Shown here: one piece after another, positions 27,001 through 38,504 of the stretch
Layout: each line of letters starts with the position of its first letter
Numbering within the stretch: position 1 is the first letter of the stretch
Program-made: the position numbers and the translations under genes
Assembly (NCBI GenBank): GCA_031310005.1
Contig: CM062379.1
Location: forward strand, 2,728,001-2,792,000
Length of the DNA stretch: 64,000 bases
Direction: 5' to 3'
Source: Dactylellina haptotyla
Lineage: Eukaryota > Ascomycota > Orbiliomycetes > Orbiliales > Orbiliaceae
The notes under the pieces: model-generated
Told to the model about the DNA's origin: nothing
The model's database searches: none
Seen by the model: only the letters and a program-made list of their open reading frames with translations

Positions 27001-28277
27001 ACTTCCGGTTTTTATGCTTTTTCGAGGTCGCGTTCTCCGTCTCGGTGCCATGATTCACCATAATAATTCTCTCTAGCACATTTGCATGGATTAGACCCCT
27101 AGACCAACCAAAGTCTTATCCAAAAGCTCTTCGCTTGAGCCGGATTTTCTCAACACCCCAATATTCATCGAATCAATTGATTCTAGCAACATCTCTCTGC
27201 AGATTCTTGTTTCCTTAGTGGGAATGAAAATTTTCCGTGTGCCCTGCAGAGTGCGGTTCTGGACTATGAGATGTATACGTGTGCACGTGGGGGTCCAGCC
27301 GGCACAGAAGCGCCGCCCGGGCATCTGCGCAAGAATATGCACGATAGACGAAAGGCTCCCAAAGAAAATCCTAGTTGCAATATATACATATATTTTCTGG
27401 CTTAAGCCGCGTTGTCCAGAAAAAGTCAGTTTCGCGTGGCCTACCTATCGGAGTATCACCGGCGCTGCAGAGGTTGGATATTTCAGGGACAACCTAGCAA
27501 TGTCTCGAGGAGCTCATCGCGATTTTGTCCTACCGCGGGATCCTTCGTCTCCAGCCGTTCGTGAAGGCTGGGGTAGATTTCTAATTACAGTTTGTTGTGG
27601 GGGTATCGTGCGAGAACCCTTTTGATTAAAACTTGCATCGATTCAGCATTGAGCACGATTCACTCACGCACGTATATTTTGGAGGCTCTAGCGCATCAAT
27701 GCGCCCGGAGAGTATCAACGATAGTGGACGGGGCTGGGGCAAACAAACCAATCGCAAACCGTAGTTAGGACTCTACTGCATGTCGACACTCCTATCAATC
27801 ATGTTCAAAGCCACAATATGCCGATTCATCAGCAACGTCCTGATTTTCGCAAACCGACTTGCTGATGATGAAACGTCGACGGTTTTTGTTTCTGCATATG
27901 CATGCATCCGATCCGGAGCTATATACAGTTTCGGAATGAAGATATCACCAGATGCACGAAGTAACTTGGATCCAAGCGATTTCTAACGGCACAGATTATG
28001 GCGTAGCTAGTGCATATAGTGTTTCCGATCAGCTGATATTTATTCGATCATTTCGGTTGACTAATGATATATTCTACAAAAATGTGCTCGAGCAGTACAT
28101 GATATGCTTGGTTTTCAAAACAATCACGGAAGCACCTTGGATTAAAATACGATGAGACGAAATGCCCAGGCAGAACCATCCGTCCCAAAAAATACTTCAT
28201 GGAGGTTGGGAAAGTGACATCGCAAACTCCAGAAATCTTCTGGATGGGAGGGATCCAATATATCCCCATGAACTGCG

Positions 28278-29683
28278 TTATACAGTCAACTGGGTAATCA
28301 GCTTACCGGTGTTATCACTAGAATATGAAAAAAATTGTTAACTTTCAATCTGATTTCAGAAGTATGAAGACGGAGAAGCCCAAATATACCCGTTGAGTAA
28401 TTTCAACATTCCCTTCGGAACCTCCTTAATATCCGTCTCAACCATCTGCTTGATCAACTTGATCTTCCCTTCCTGCGCCCAAATCCCAAGATCCGTCATA
28501 GCTTTTCCAAACTGATCCGCGAATTGGAAAATGATAAATCCTTCAATTTTGATCTTGTGGCAGATCTGTTGGAGCAATGTTAGCCGCTGGACCACTTAGC
28601 AGGTGCAGAGCGAGAAGTCGGAAGGCGACAAAATTGAAAACAAAAGAGGCGATTGGTCCACACTCACAATCTGCATCCATGACGCCCTCGAAATACTGGC
28701 TGTGGTTCCCTTTTCGACCAGCTGATCGTAGAAACTAATGGCTCCACACACGATTACTCTCCCAAAGTCATTCATTCGAAGAATAGCCATGTCAGTAATT
28801 TCCCCTCCCACATTATCGAAATAAATATCGATGTCGTTGGGGGTTGCAGCGACAAAATCTTCTTTGAAAGTGGGAGATTTGTAATTTAAAGCGATATCAC
28901 ATCCGCATTCCCGTTTCAATAGGTCGCATTTAGCGTCCGTGCCGGAAATTCCGATAACGTTCTTGATACCGAGAACATTCTTAGCAATCTGGCAGACTAT
29001 AGATCCTGTTGATCCAGCCGCCGCAGATACTACGACTGTACTGTCTTTTGGAGTGGCAGCCCCAATGTTTAGTAAGCCGAAGTATGCCGTCATACCCTAT
29101 CGTCGTATGTTAAAGTGAGCCAATAATCTTCAGAATGCCCATATAATCACCAACATAAATATTGTCTTGTGAAGGATATCTATTGAGTCAAAGATTGAGT
29201 GGGAAGGTTCTCACAGTTAAACCTAATGTAACCATATCCGAAGCACTGTCTATTGGAGACTTGAAAAAAATATTCTCGGCCTTGAGAATACCATATTCAG
29301 TCCAATTAATAGTAGCAACAACTAAATCCCCCTTCTGATAATCTTTGATCTTCGATTCTAGAACCTCTGCTATGCCAAATGCCTCCATCGGTTCGCCGGC
29401 TCTTATAGGCTACGGAGTAATAATATTAGAATTCCGATATCTAATTATCACAGATGACCAATACGTACTGTTCTATATAGTCTTCCTTCAATATTATTCT
29501 TATGTATCCAAGCCCTTTGGGCAGGATCATGGGAAATATAAAGCGTCTTAGCGAGAAGTTCACCTTCTTTGAGGTCATTTGATGAAAGCTGCGTTGTGAT
29601 CAATTCAATGTTTGGTCTAGATCCATATGATCGCTAGTTTGCTCCTTGAGCATCCATATTTTGGTGGTATATGGCATAGGCAT
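28278..29683 (-). CDS. MDR-family NAD(P)-dependent alkenal/one oxidoreductase, frameshifted
   Basis: Exons 29683-29469, 29409-29215, 29096-28668, 28565-28390 and 28317-28278. The protein matches zinc-independent medium-chain reductases of the PTGR/LTB4DH/2-alkenal reductase group, which reduce activated C=C bonds with NAD(P)H. Markers are TLYISHDPAQRAWI near the N-terminus, the cofactor loop SAAAGSTGS, NVGGEITD, and the C-terminal GKLITQLTV. Exons sum to 1055 nt, one short of a whole number of codons. The first part of exon 1 (TTKIWMLKEQ) and the rest lie in different frames, with the break near 29601-29610. That is either a real one-base deletion or a sequence error; everything downstream, including all four introns, looks functional. 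The start is 29683 or the in-frame ATG at 29677. No pathway neighbours are present. Confidence 0.82.
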
Positions 29684-32600
29684 CTTGTAATCTATAAATA
29701 TATAATAGTAACAACAATAGTGTGAGAAATACTTAGGTATTTTAACGCGCTCGTCTCTGATAGTTTTAGGGGGGTAGTGATCGAATCGAAGCTTAGTGAC
29801 AGGTTCTTTCTACCCTATTTATAAGAAATCCATACCTCAAACTCGTTTCAACGAGTCCTATATTCTGATATCTGATGGAGTGATCGACATTGCCACTTAA
29901 GTTATATACTAGATATCTTGCAACACCACGCCGGATTTTAGGTAACGCTGCATACTGGTTGCATAGCTAGCCTCGGTGCTAGCTAGGATACCTGAAGCTT
30001 CTATTTGACAACAATGGCCAAGTTTGTACAAATATTATAGAAATTCGAAATGTCCGATTCTTGTCATCCGTAATCCAAAGCCCCGCACAGATATATCGTA
30101 AGCAATGATTGCGTTGAAGATATAAACTCACGGGACGTTTTATACCCACAAAACCGGGAAAATACGAATTCAATGATATAAAACAATCCTTGTCTATATA
30201 CCTTCTATTACACGCTTCTCTCAACCTCTGGGCTCGAGATACCTAATCAGACAAAGGAGGGCCCACTTTCCAACTTCTCCACTGTCGACATGTTTGCGTT
30301 GTTATGGATTCTTACGGCCCATATATATGCGTATATACGTATAGCCATCGAATCCCAGTCAACTGCAATGATCCAGATAGATATCTGATACGATCATTAC
30401 CCAACCTGATATGGTACACTTCTAGTGCGACTGAGTTCGATAGTATATAGTAAACACCCCTGGTATATAGTGCTTTCGAAGGAGCTTCGAAGACACAAGG
30501 GCGCTCGGTATATGCAACATGCAACATCGCGATGTAATCATGTAAGTATCGATACGTATCCACATAGTGCCTATCGGTTGAAACATCGGTCTCCATTGCT
30601 GGCTAGACGCATTGCTGCCATTTCGTCCCCTGATGGCTACGCTCGTGACCGGTTAGAAATACTTTTCGAAGGATATGCATATATATATGTGACTATCATA
30701 TGTTTTGAAGTTGCGCATGCGGAGTTAGCGGCTTCGTGGGCAAGCACGGACCCAAGGATCATTCAAACTCGTTAGATATCGCGATAAGTATTGTATTTGC
30801 GGCGGGGCATTATATCCTACTTGTTATTGTGGGTATCAGCCTTTATTCTCACCAGACTAGCGCTGGGATCAAAAGAGGGGTTGGTTGCTACTTACTAGAT
30901 AACCGTTCGACGATTTTCGAATTTCTACGTATCGCTTTCCGCAAACAACAAGATTCCTGGCGCCCGCGTCATGCATATTCGGACTTTATTCCCGTATCAG
31001 ATATGTTAATCATGACTGCTCTGGCAGGGCCATTCCTGGCTTTAGCTATTGAGCACAGAAGGAATAATATGTACGCGAAGGTTTGAAATCCCCATCCAGT
31101 GTTTCCTCAGACTATCCCAAAGGTCGAAAATTCCGAACCAGCCTTATTATACCCGCCGAGGTTAGGTATAAACTATCCGTTATTAAATATGTTATAATAA
31201 TATAAGAACGCTCAAGACCCGGTCCCATCTATAATATTGATATTTTATGGTCACTAGCATACTATTAACACATTTAAACTCGAACGCCGCCCAGATCGAT
31301 TTGCGGAATCTTTACAGATATTTAGCATAAAGGCAGCAGCTATAACCTCCGAGAACCAATTTACTCTAACGCCCATTCCAGAGAGGGGATAGGGAAATAG
31401 ATAACAAAGACTAGCAACGAACCAGCTCCACATACATCATACATATGCCGGCCATTTAATAAGTATATGTTTTTTAAAACGAGCTCCGTAGACCTGCTTC
31501 GGGCCTGCATTGTGCAAACACTCATCCCGAGCTAGTTAGCGTTCTTCGTGAGGACATGCTCAACAGCATCAAATCCCGTGCCTACATCCGAACCCACATT
31601 TTAATTTCCATAAACCAATGGGAAGCGCGTTAAAACGCCTTCATCTCCTTTTTTTTTTTGAGTTTCTTTAAATGCGCCGCCTGTATAATGCAGGAGTTGC
31701 GCACCTTTTCTTCAACCTTCCACGCTCCTCGATCTTCCCGTGAGGGATGCATCCAACTGTATCATCCACTTCATTCCCAGATAAGAAAGAAAGAAAGAAA
31801 GAAAGAAAGAAAAATACAGTAATTCAAAACAATAAACACGCCGACGTGCATTCACTCCCACTAGCATGCGAGTCAGTCTCACTAACTACTCTGGTCTTTG
31901 CGGTTGATCACTTCCTGTCCGTTCTCCAACGGCCCTTTTTCGCACTAGGTTCTCTAGAAAGAAAAGGCGTCTTGATACCATTTTCGGCTTTCGCAGCGAG
32001 CGACCCGCAGGCAGGGGTATTACTATTAACCTTTCTTTCCGAGATACCACCGCCGTATCTCTAAATGGAATAGCCTCCGACTTTTGCGAAGCCACTTTTC
32101 TTCTCTGGTTTGCTGTTTCTAGGTTTTCATTTTCACTTTATGTCGCGTTGTTGGTTGGCAATAACAGGTGGTCTTAGCTTCGTCTTAGCTTTTCTGCTTC
32201 GGCTTGTTGTATTTTTACTCGCTGGCGACAACACATATGCGCGCGCACACCGCACATGTGCCACTCTATCGTACTTGCATCAGAATCTAGAACCTCGAAC
32301 GAGCCAATATATAGTGCTCGCGTGCATGATGCATGAGAAAAAAGAATCAAAAATCAGATTTTTCTTGCGAAAGATATGATACACGTGAGTTTGAAGAGGG
32401 ATTCAAGGTGAAATTACACCATGAACTTCTTTTTTTGGGCAGAAGGAAATCAGGGGTGCTCTGAATGAGAAAGATGTTCTGTTAAAGGTCGAAAGGGGTT
32501 GATTCTATGACATCCAACAATATCTTAGTCGCTCACTCATCGACAAACGGAACAAACCCTAGCTTTTTTGGAATGAAAAAAAGGGTGTGATGGAAAATAG

Positions 32601-32835
32601 ACAAACAAGATGGGTTATGAAGAGTGAGAAGACAGGCAAAACGAGAAAAGGAAACAGCCTGCGCGAGAACTCCTCGTGGAAATGAAGGCCCATGCAAGAT
32701 CAGCTCAAATTATTGTAAAGATAACAGAATGCAAAAAGAGATCCAAAAAGTTAAATTGACCAACTAAACAAAAGGGCCGGAAACATTTTTAGAAGTAGAA
32801 GGGTATCATCGGCTTTGTAATTTGCGTCGTATCTA
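29684..32835. other. AT-rich gene-poor tract (3.2 kb)
   Basis: AT-rich, TA-rich DNA between the oxidoreductase promoter side and the RSC4 stop. It includes two overlapping open frames at 30425-31086 (+) of unknown nature (see findings) and a (GAAA)7 microsatellite. No gene is recognised. The part beyond 32400 is probably RSC4 3' UTR. Confidence 0.5.
31785..31812. repeat. (GAAA)7 microsatellite
   Basis: Seven perfect GAAA units in non-coding DNA, continued by two further A residues. Confidence 0.95.
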
Positions 32836-35434
32836 CTAGTTAGGAGATGCAACGAGTACATTGACCGCAAAGTGCGCCTTTTCGACGAACTCCTTCCCTT
32901 CCTCATTCGTTTTAACCAGGTCAGAGATCACATCGATACGGTTCTGCCCACCCGCGGCGAGGTTAAGATCCCATCGGAGTAATAGCGAGCCCTTTGGAGT
33001 TTGGGAACGCTGGGGTGCAAGCTGCCGTCCCTCGTGGGAGAGCCAGATGCCGTAACCGCGGCTTTCAGGCGTGATGTCGGTGTGGAGTTCGGCTTCAACG
33101 CGAACGTAGATTTGATCCTTGCCGATTCGCAAGATGGAGCTACTCTTGTACGTCTCCTTTTCGGGTTTGAATTTGTGAGACAATGCTGTCCGAGCTTTAG
33201 ACTCGGGATGGCTTGAGATTCGCAGTAGCTGGATTGGTGAATCTTTGGCAGCTGTTTGGGATTACATGTTAGATGGAAGGTGTCGTCCAGAGGAAGGAAG
33301 TTAGAAGATACTTACTTGTTCCAGGCCGTCGTAGGAACGAATACACAGGGGCGGAAACAGGTTGGATAACCAGACCGTTCTTATCGTACCCATTAGGCAG
33401 ACCGAATTCCGGATATCTGGGAGGCGCAGGTGTGTATTTTGGTTTTTGGATGCTAGCGTTAGAGCTCTGGCGCGACACTGATGGGACGGGCTGCGCCATT
33501 GAAGCATTCGCGATCATTGGCGAAACAGAAGTTGTACTTCTGACATTTGCAGGACTAGCAGCCGCTAGATGGGGAGAAAAGCTCGGCTTAAAGGGATTAC
33601 GGGTAGAAAGCTGGTCTGGGCCGGGAGACTGCGCGGTGGCAGCAGGTGTAGACACTGCTGTTGTATGTTTTGACTCCGGCATAGAGGCGGGACTCTCGGC
33701 TTTCTTGCCCCCGTTCATCTTGAGGAGGATTCTCGGGCCGGATTCGATACCGTTCCCCATGACGGTATCCTCGGTCTTGATCTCCTTGTAGTACCGACCT
33801 TTGGGAGGCAAAGATCTTGGGGGCAATCCAAGCTTCTTTCGCTCTACAGCCATACGTGAAATGAAGTATTTCTAAGTATATCGTTAGCAAATGATTGAGG
33901 GTTGGGAGCATTTTACGGGGGATGTACTTCAAGAACCCTGGCGTCTGCCATAACCTCGCTATTCGGCTCGTTGTACTCAGCAGCATTATCAAGCATGAGA
34001 AAAACATCGTCCTCAAGTTCGTTGAAGACGGCGTCAGGGGTGTACTCCTGGGACTTGAGTTTCTTCTGCATCATATTGATTGAGATTGGCTGCTTGATCA
34101 CCTTATAATAATCGGGAAACTGTCTCTTGGGTACAAGCGCGCGGAACAGGTCTCCAGCTGAAGTTGCTCCTCTGTAGCCAGAACGAGTTAGCGATTGGTG
34201 CCGGGATATACAGAATAGCATCGAAACTCACGTTGAGTCCTTGACCTCGGTTGGGTCCAGCATGCTATCCAAGACGCCGAGCAGAGCATCTCGGGCCTGC
34301 ATGTACGCTGACTGGGAACCGTCGTCCGACATTTGGGTCAGACTGTTGGTGCTCTCTCTGGCTTTTGAGTTTCGGGCGGTGATGGACTCCTCAACAATAG
34401 TCCGAATTCTTGTCGCGTACTGGGAGATCAATGAATTGGCCTTGTTGAAAGCGTGTGCATTTGCTTCCATCAGCTTGAAGTCCTCGAGCATGTCATCTAC
34501 AGACTTGTAGGAGTCGAATTTGGACTGCCAACACAATCAAGTTAGCGGAGGGCGGTTCGCGGGTCTGAAGCCGGCATGCCTATAGAAACACCACGGAAAC
34601 GTACCTCGATGGTGTCCAGGGCAATGGGGTCTTTGATGATCTGGCGATAGCTGGGCAAATCGGTCTGGATGCCACAACACAAGACCATGTTAGCAGATCT
34701 AAAGTTTTCCTGAAGACGAGTTCCTGCAGCGATCTCATCCCACATATCCGCATCGTGCAGGCGAGCAAGCAAGATCCCAATACTGGACGAGGCGAACCGT
34801 ACCGCGCAGGGTTCGGGCGGATAGCTGCAGGCAACATTCCAGACCGGGTATTAAAGAAATAGAATATTGAAAGGGCCAATAACCGCGTATCAGAAGAACC
34901 TACCGGGCTGGGTACAGACTGGAAGTCCGCAGCAATCAAATGTCCCCTGTCGTCCGCCAAAGTAGATTAGTAAGGTCTGCTCAAATGCAGGCAGGGCGTT
35001 ATTATATTTTGGGATTGTTTTCGCAAAGTTCCCATCACTTCTATTCATCCCAACTTCGCTTTTCTAAAACAAACACTATATAATATACACTAAACCCAAC
35101 CAACCACAGAGGGAGGGCAGCAGCCAGGCTATAATGCTACTCGAGAAACAAGCCAACTGAAACAAGATGGAAATAGCAACTCACCGTCTCGAGTCCTTTG
35201 CTTCGTTTATCTGCTTAAAGACAGCCTTCCCGAACTCGGCAATCGACTGACCATCGCTGAAATCAAAAGAAGCAGGCTACGGTTTGACGAGGAAAAGGAT
35301 TAGTTCTCCAAAGCGCGGCTAGCTCAAAGAAACGAGAGAGGACCACATACAGTTGAAGTCTGGCGCCTTCTTTTCGTGGAATCATTGTCCTTGACTGGAG
35401 AGCCGGACTGCTCTTTACGTTTGGGCCGCCCCAT
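32836..35434 (-). CDS. RSC4: RSC chromatin-remodelling complex subunit Rsc4 (tandem bromodomains)
   Basis: Eight exons: 35434-35351, 35276-35185, 34946-34904, 34664-34605, 34524-34232, 34171-33928, 33871-33316 and 33251-32836 (1788 nt, 595 aa, phases consistent). Rsc4 anchors the SWI/SNF-type RSC remodeler on acetylated histone H3 in the nucleus. The basic N-terminus MGRPKRKEQSG is followed by bromodomain 1 (about residues 35-145), with LPSYRQIIKDPIALDTIE and the acetyl-lysine-binding Asn in NAHAFN. Bromodomain 2 (about 195-275) has QFPDYYKVIKQPIS and EYNEPNSEV. A Ser/Pro-rich linker and a conserved C-terminal domain follow. There is no BAH domain, so Rsc4 fits better than Rsc1/2. Exon 3 is only 43 nt and sits between introns of 238 and 239 bp. 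It is divergent with CKS1. Confidence 0.92.
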
Positions 35435-36756
35435 CTTTGTTCGGCTATTGTTTTCCACCAACAACGGTCGCAAGTCACGAGGGGAGTGATGTCGGGATTC
35501 AAGCGAGGGCGGATGGGATGATATTAAAGGATGGAATGTGGGACGGATGGACGGGGTGGGTTATGGTGATGATGTCGATATCCTCCGAAGTGCGATCTAG
35601 TCAGGGGTGGAGCCGAGATTGACGCGATTGTTTCGGAGCCGAAGGCGGGAAGCTGGCGCGCTTTGCTGGTGCGGGAGGAAAGGATGTTTGTGGTTGGACG
35701 CAGATTTGCTTTGATGCTGGGGGGTGTCGGGGTGGGCGCTGGAGGCGAGTATCGACAGTTGCGGGAAGGTTGGAATCGCGACCGGAGAGTGGCTGTTGCT
35801 TTGCTGATGGGATTGATTTGATAAGGAGGGCAAAAAGTAATTACGTGCGCGCAACGGAGAGCAAAAGAGGCCGGAAAACGAGAGGAATGGCCGGGGACGA
35901 AAGGGTACGGCGAACTGGGCGAAGGATAGGACGGAGATCCTACAGGCTACAGAAACACACGAGCAGCTACAGTACTTTTGACGCATCTACAGACGGATCT
36001 GGCCAGCAACAGTAATTTTTGCTTTGAGGTGGCTTTCGAGACGACGACAGAGAGCGTGTTTGTAGTGTGTGGTAACCCGCCTTTGTTTGCTGCAAGGTAC
36101 GGCGGGCAGAGCTAGCTGTTGCGGGTAAGCGAGATTGTCAAACGCTCTGGCAACACTCTCCTCTGAAATAATGTCTATAGGAGAGTAACCCACGATAGCA
36201 GCGTATTAAATCACACTGAATCTAGCGATTTAATATAGTGTTTTTTTTTCACGTAGATAAGTAAAATGTGCGTTGCGTTGGTTCGAGCGTGCCTCGCTGC
36301 TTTAGACAATTGACAAGACATCTGGCGGGAGATGGGCGTGTGGTTGTTTTGGTGTTGTTTGGGTGGTCTTTCAGGCCAGTTTGAAGAGGCAGCTTCTTTG
36401 ACCACCAAATTTTCTGTCGCTTTGTTGCCACAGCTTCACATATCAAACCCCTCCACATCCCATCCCATCCCACCCACCTTCTCCCGTCCTCCAACTCGAC
36501 TCCAAATAGCGTAGCCTACCTTCCTATCCTACTATACACATAATCATTCTGCTCTCGTAGGCTCTATATCCTGCCATTTCCCCTGGCAGCCGGCTATTCT
36601 GCTTACCCACTTTTTTTTTTTACTACAAGCTACAGCCTCAGCTGTAAGGCACTCCCCACCATAGATACTCCCACCGACTCTTTCTCCTCCAACAAGACAT
36701 CACAGCTGACGACAAATACGACTAGAAACCCGGCTCTCTGATTCATAATTGCCACA
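35435..36756. promoter_or_regulatory. Divergent promoter region RSC4 / CKS1
   Basis: The 1.3 kb between the two start codons. It has purine-rich sequence next to RSC4 and pyrimidine-rich, C-rich sequence over the last 400 bp before CKS1, typical of fungal 5' flanks. No protein-like open frame is present. Confidence 0.6.
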
Positions 36757-37324
36757 ATGTCGCGCGCTCTGCCCCGCAGACCGAGATTGTTGACCGAGAA
36801 CGAACACCGTAGACTCGAGGAATTCATCCCTGAGATCAACTACTCTGCCAGGTCGGTGCGCAGTTCCCTTCAGCGTTCAGCTTGGCAGTCTTTGCTAAGG
36901 TGCTTTTGATACAGATATTCCGACGACAATTACGAGTACCGGTGCGCTCCATCGAGTCCCTCTCACCTTTTGCGTACTCACTGCTAAGACGATCTGCCAT
37001 CTAGTCATGTGATGCTTCCCAAGGCCATGCTCGACGTTATCCCGAAGGAATATATGGACGATAATGGAGTCCTGAGGATTCTGATGGAGGAGGAATGGCG
37101 TGGGTTGGGAATCACACAGGTATGTAACCCCGTAGCGTCAAAATGATGGTGTTGAAAACTGATTGAGATCCCGCACGCTAGTCCCTTGGCTGGGAACACT
37201 ATGAGGTCCACGCACCGGAGCCGCACATCCTCTTATTCAAGTGAGATTCCATCCATCTTCTGTATAGGAGTAGATTAGGATTGCTAACGGTTCTGGAATC
37301 CGATTTAGACGTCCAAAAGCATAA
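36757..37324 (+). CDS. CKS1: Cyclin-dependent kinase regulatory subunit Cks1/Suc1
   Basis: Five exons: 36757-36851, 36915-36941, 37005-37119, 37182-37240 and 37309-37324 (312 nt, 103 aa). The protein binds Cdc2/Cdc28 and docks phosphorylated substrates during the cell cycle. All family hallmarks are present: [34 protein letters not shown] and [13 protein letters not shown]. The 27-nt second exon encodes only YSDDNYEYR and its flanks. The first donor, GTCGGT, is weak, but no other choice preserves the motif. The final exon supplies just RPKA and the stop. The length matches the family. Confidence 0.95.
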
Positions 37325-38504
37325 AGTAGATGTCTTCGCATCATGTTGTCGTCGTCCCCACTTCCAGTCGTATATATACGCCCGATCCACCACCGAGATA
37401 TGCATCTTTCCAGCGAACAGCACCATTTCTTCTTCTTTTTTCTTTCTTTCCGAGGATAGACCGATAATTTGGGAGGGTTGTATACAAAGAGAATAATTTG
37501 GAGGAAAGACAGAGAATATCTAATAAGAGATTGAGGCTGGAAGGAGGAGAATGTGGAATCGAAGGGGAGCAGGGGGCGGAAACTGATGATGAGATCTTCA
37601 CACGTTCCCCTCCCATTTTCAGGCGTCCCGAGGAGTTTTATTGTTCATTTGGATATCATTTTTTTTCAGTGCTGCTACCGGCCGAACCTTTTGTGTTCGC
37701 GACCCGAACACTGGGCCTGTTTTGTTGACATGTTTCTATTCAGAATATCTTCTCCTCCCTCCTTATCTCCTTCTGTGGTCTTTAGTAGTGTGTTTCTGCG
37801 AGCATCGAGCATCGAGCAATCTATCATAGCCGAACCGGGTTTCCCTCTTGATGTCATTCCAGCGTCTCGTGTAAATTGGCCCTTCAGGAACCCATGCTGG
37901 CCCAGGCGATAACGCCGCGCCCCGATATCGAAGCTTAGGTAATCAGCCGTTGGCACGCGTTCGTTGCCGCATGCAGCCTAGCCGGTGCCCAAACTGCGTT
38001 GCGGATTGCCCGCTTGGGCAAGGTTGTGTTGCCGGCCCCAACGCATCAGCGCTCCGCCGGTGGCAGCAGGCTTGGCAGCGGTCTTGGCGCCCGGCCCAAA
38101 CGAAATCTCCCTTCCTCCTCCATCCACCCTCTCGATCTCCACCAAACATCACCGCCAAAACACCCTCCTCCCCATCGCCCCATCGCTGCCTCCGCTCGAC
38201 TCTCCTGCTCCTGCCCGGCCTGCCCTCGTCGGCGTCGTGGCCATCTACTGCGTGTGGGACGATAGGCCGACTGTTGTTCATTCTCCCTCTCTTCTCTTTT
38301 TTCCCTCACCTCTTTTTTTCTCTGCTCTCGTCTGCTACTCGCTCGGATTTCGCGTCGTCGCGCTTGCAGGTTTTTTTTCCCCCGGCACCGCACCCCGGAT
38401 TCCAACCGCCTGTTGTTCGGACCGGCCTCCAGTAGCAAACAGAAACACCATCTCGACATCTCGAGCCTGTGAACGCCAGCGTATCTCGCTCCACCCCCTT
38501 CGCC
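37325..38504. promoter_or_regulatory. CKS1 3' UTR and SIN3 upstream region
   Basis: A 1.2-kb interval between genes in the same orientation. The SIN3-proximal half is strongly pyrimidine-rich and C-rich (38100-38460), and one ACGCGT lies at 37955-37960. The long open frame 37985-38830 reflects this skew and has no protein-like content. Confidence 0.55.

Larger units (their letters stand above)
19657..28277. other. Long gene-poor tract (8.6 kb)
   Basis: I find no recognisable gene in this interval. It has short open frames on both strands, a 16-base A run, a 20-base A run and one unexplained 287-codon open frame at 23088-23951 (+), reported as a finding. The left end is the promoter side of the C2H2 factor. 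Confidence 0.5.

Noticed and set aside
34542-34960. Open sequence between RSC4 exons that could be read as coding (34667-34903)
   Set aside because: Treating it as an intron joins the helix preceding bromodomain 1 to LPSYRQIIKDP in phase, and it contains a TGCTAAC branch site.
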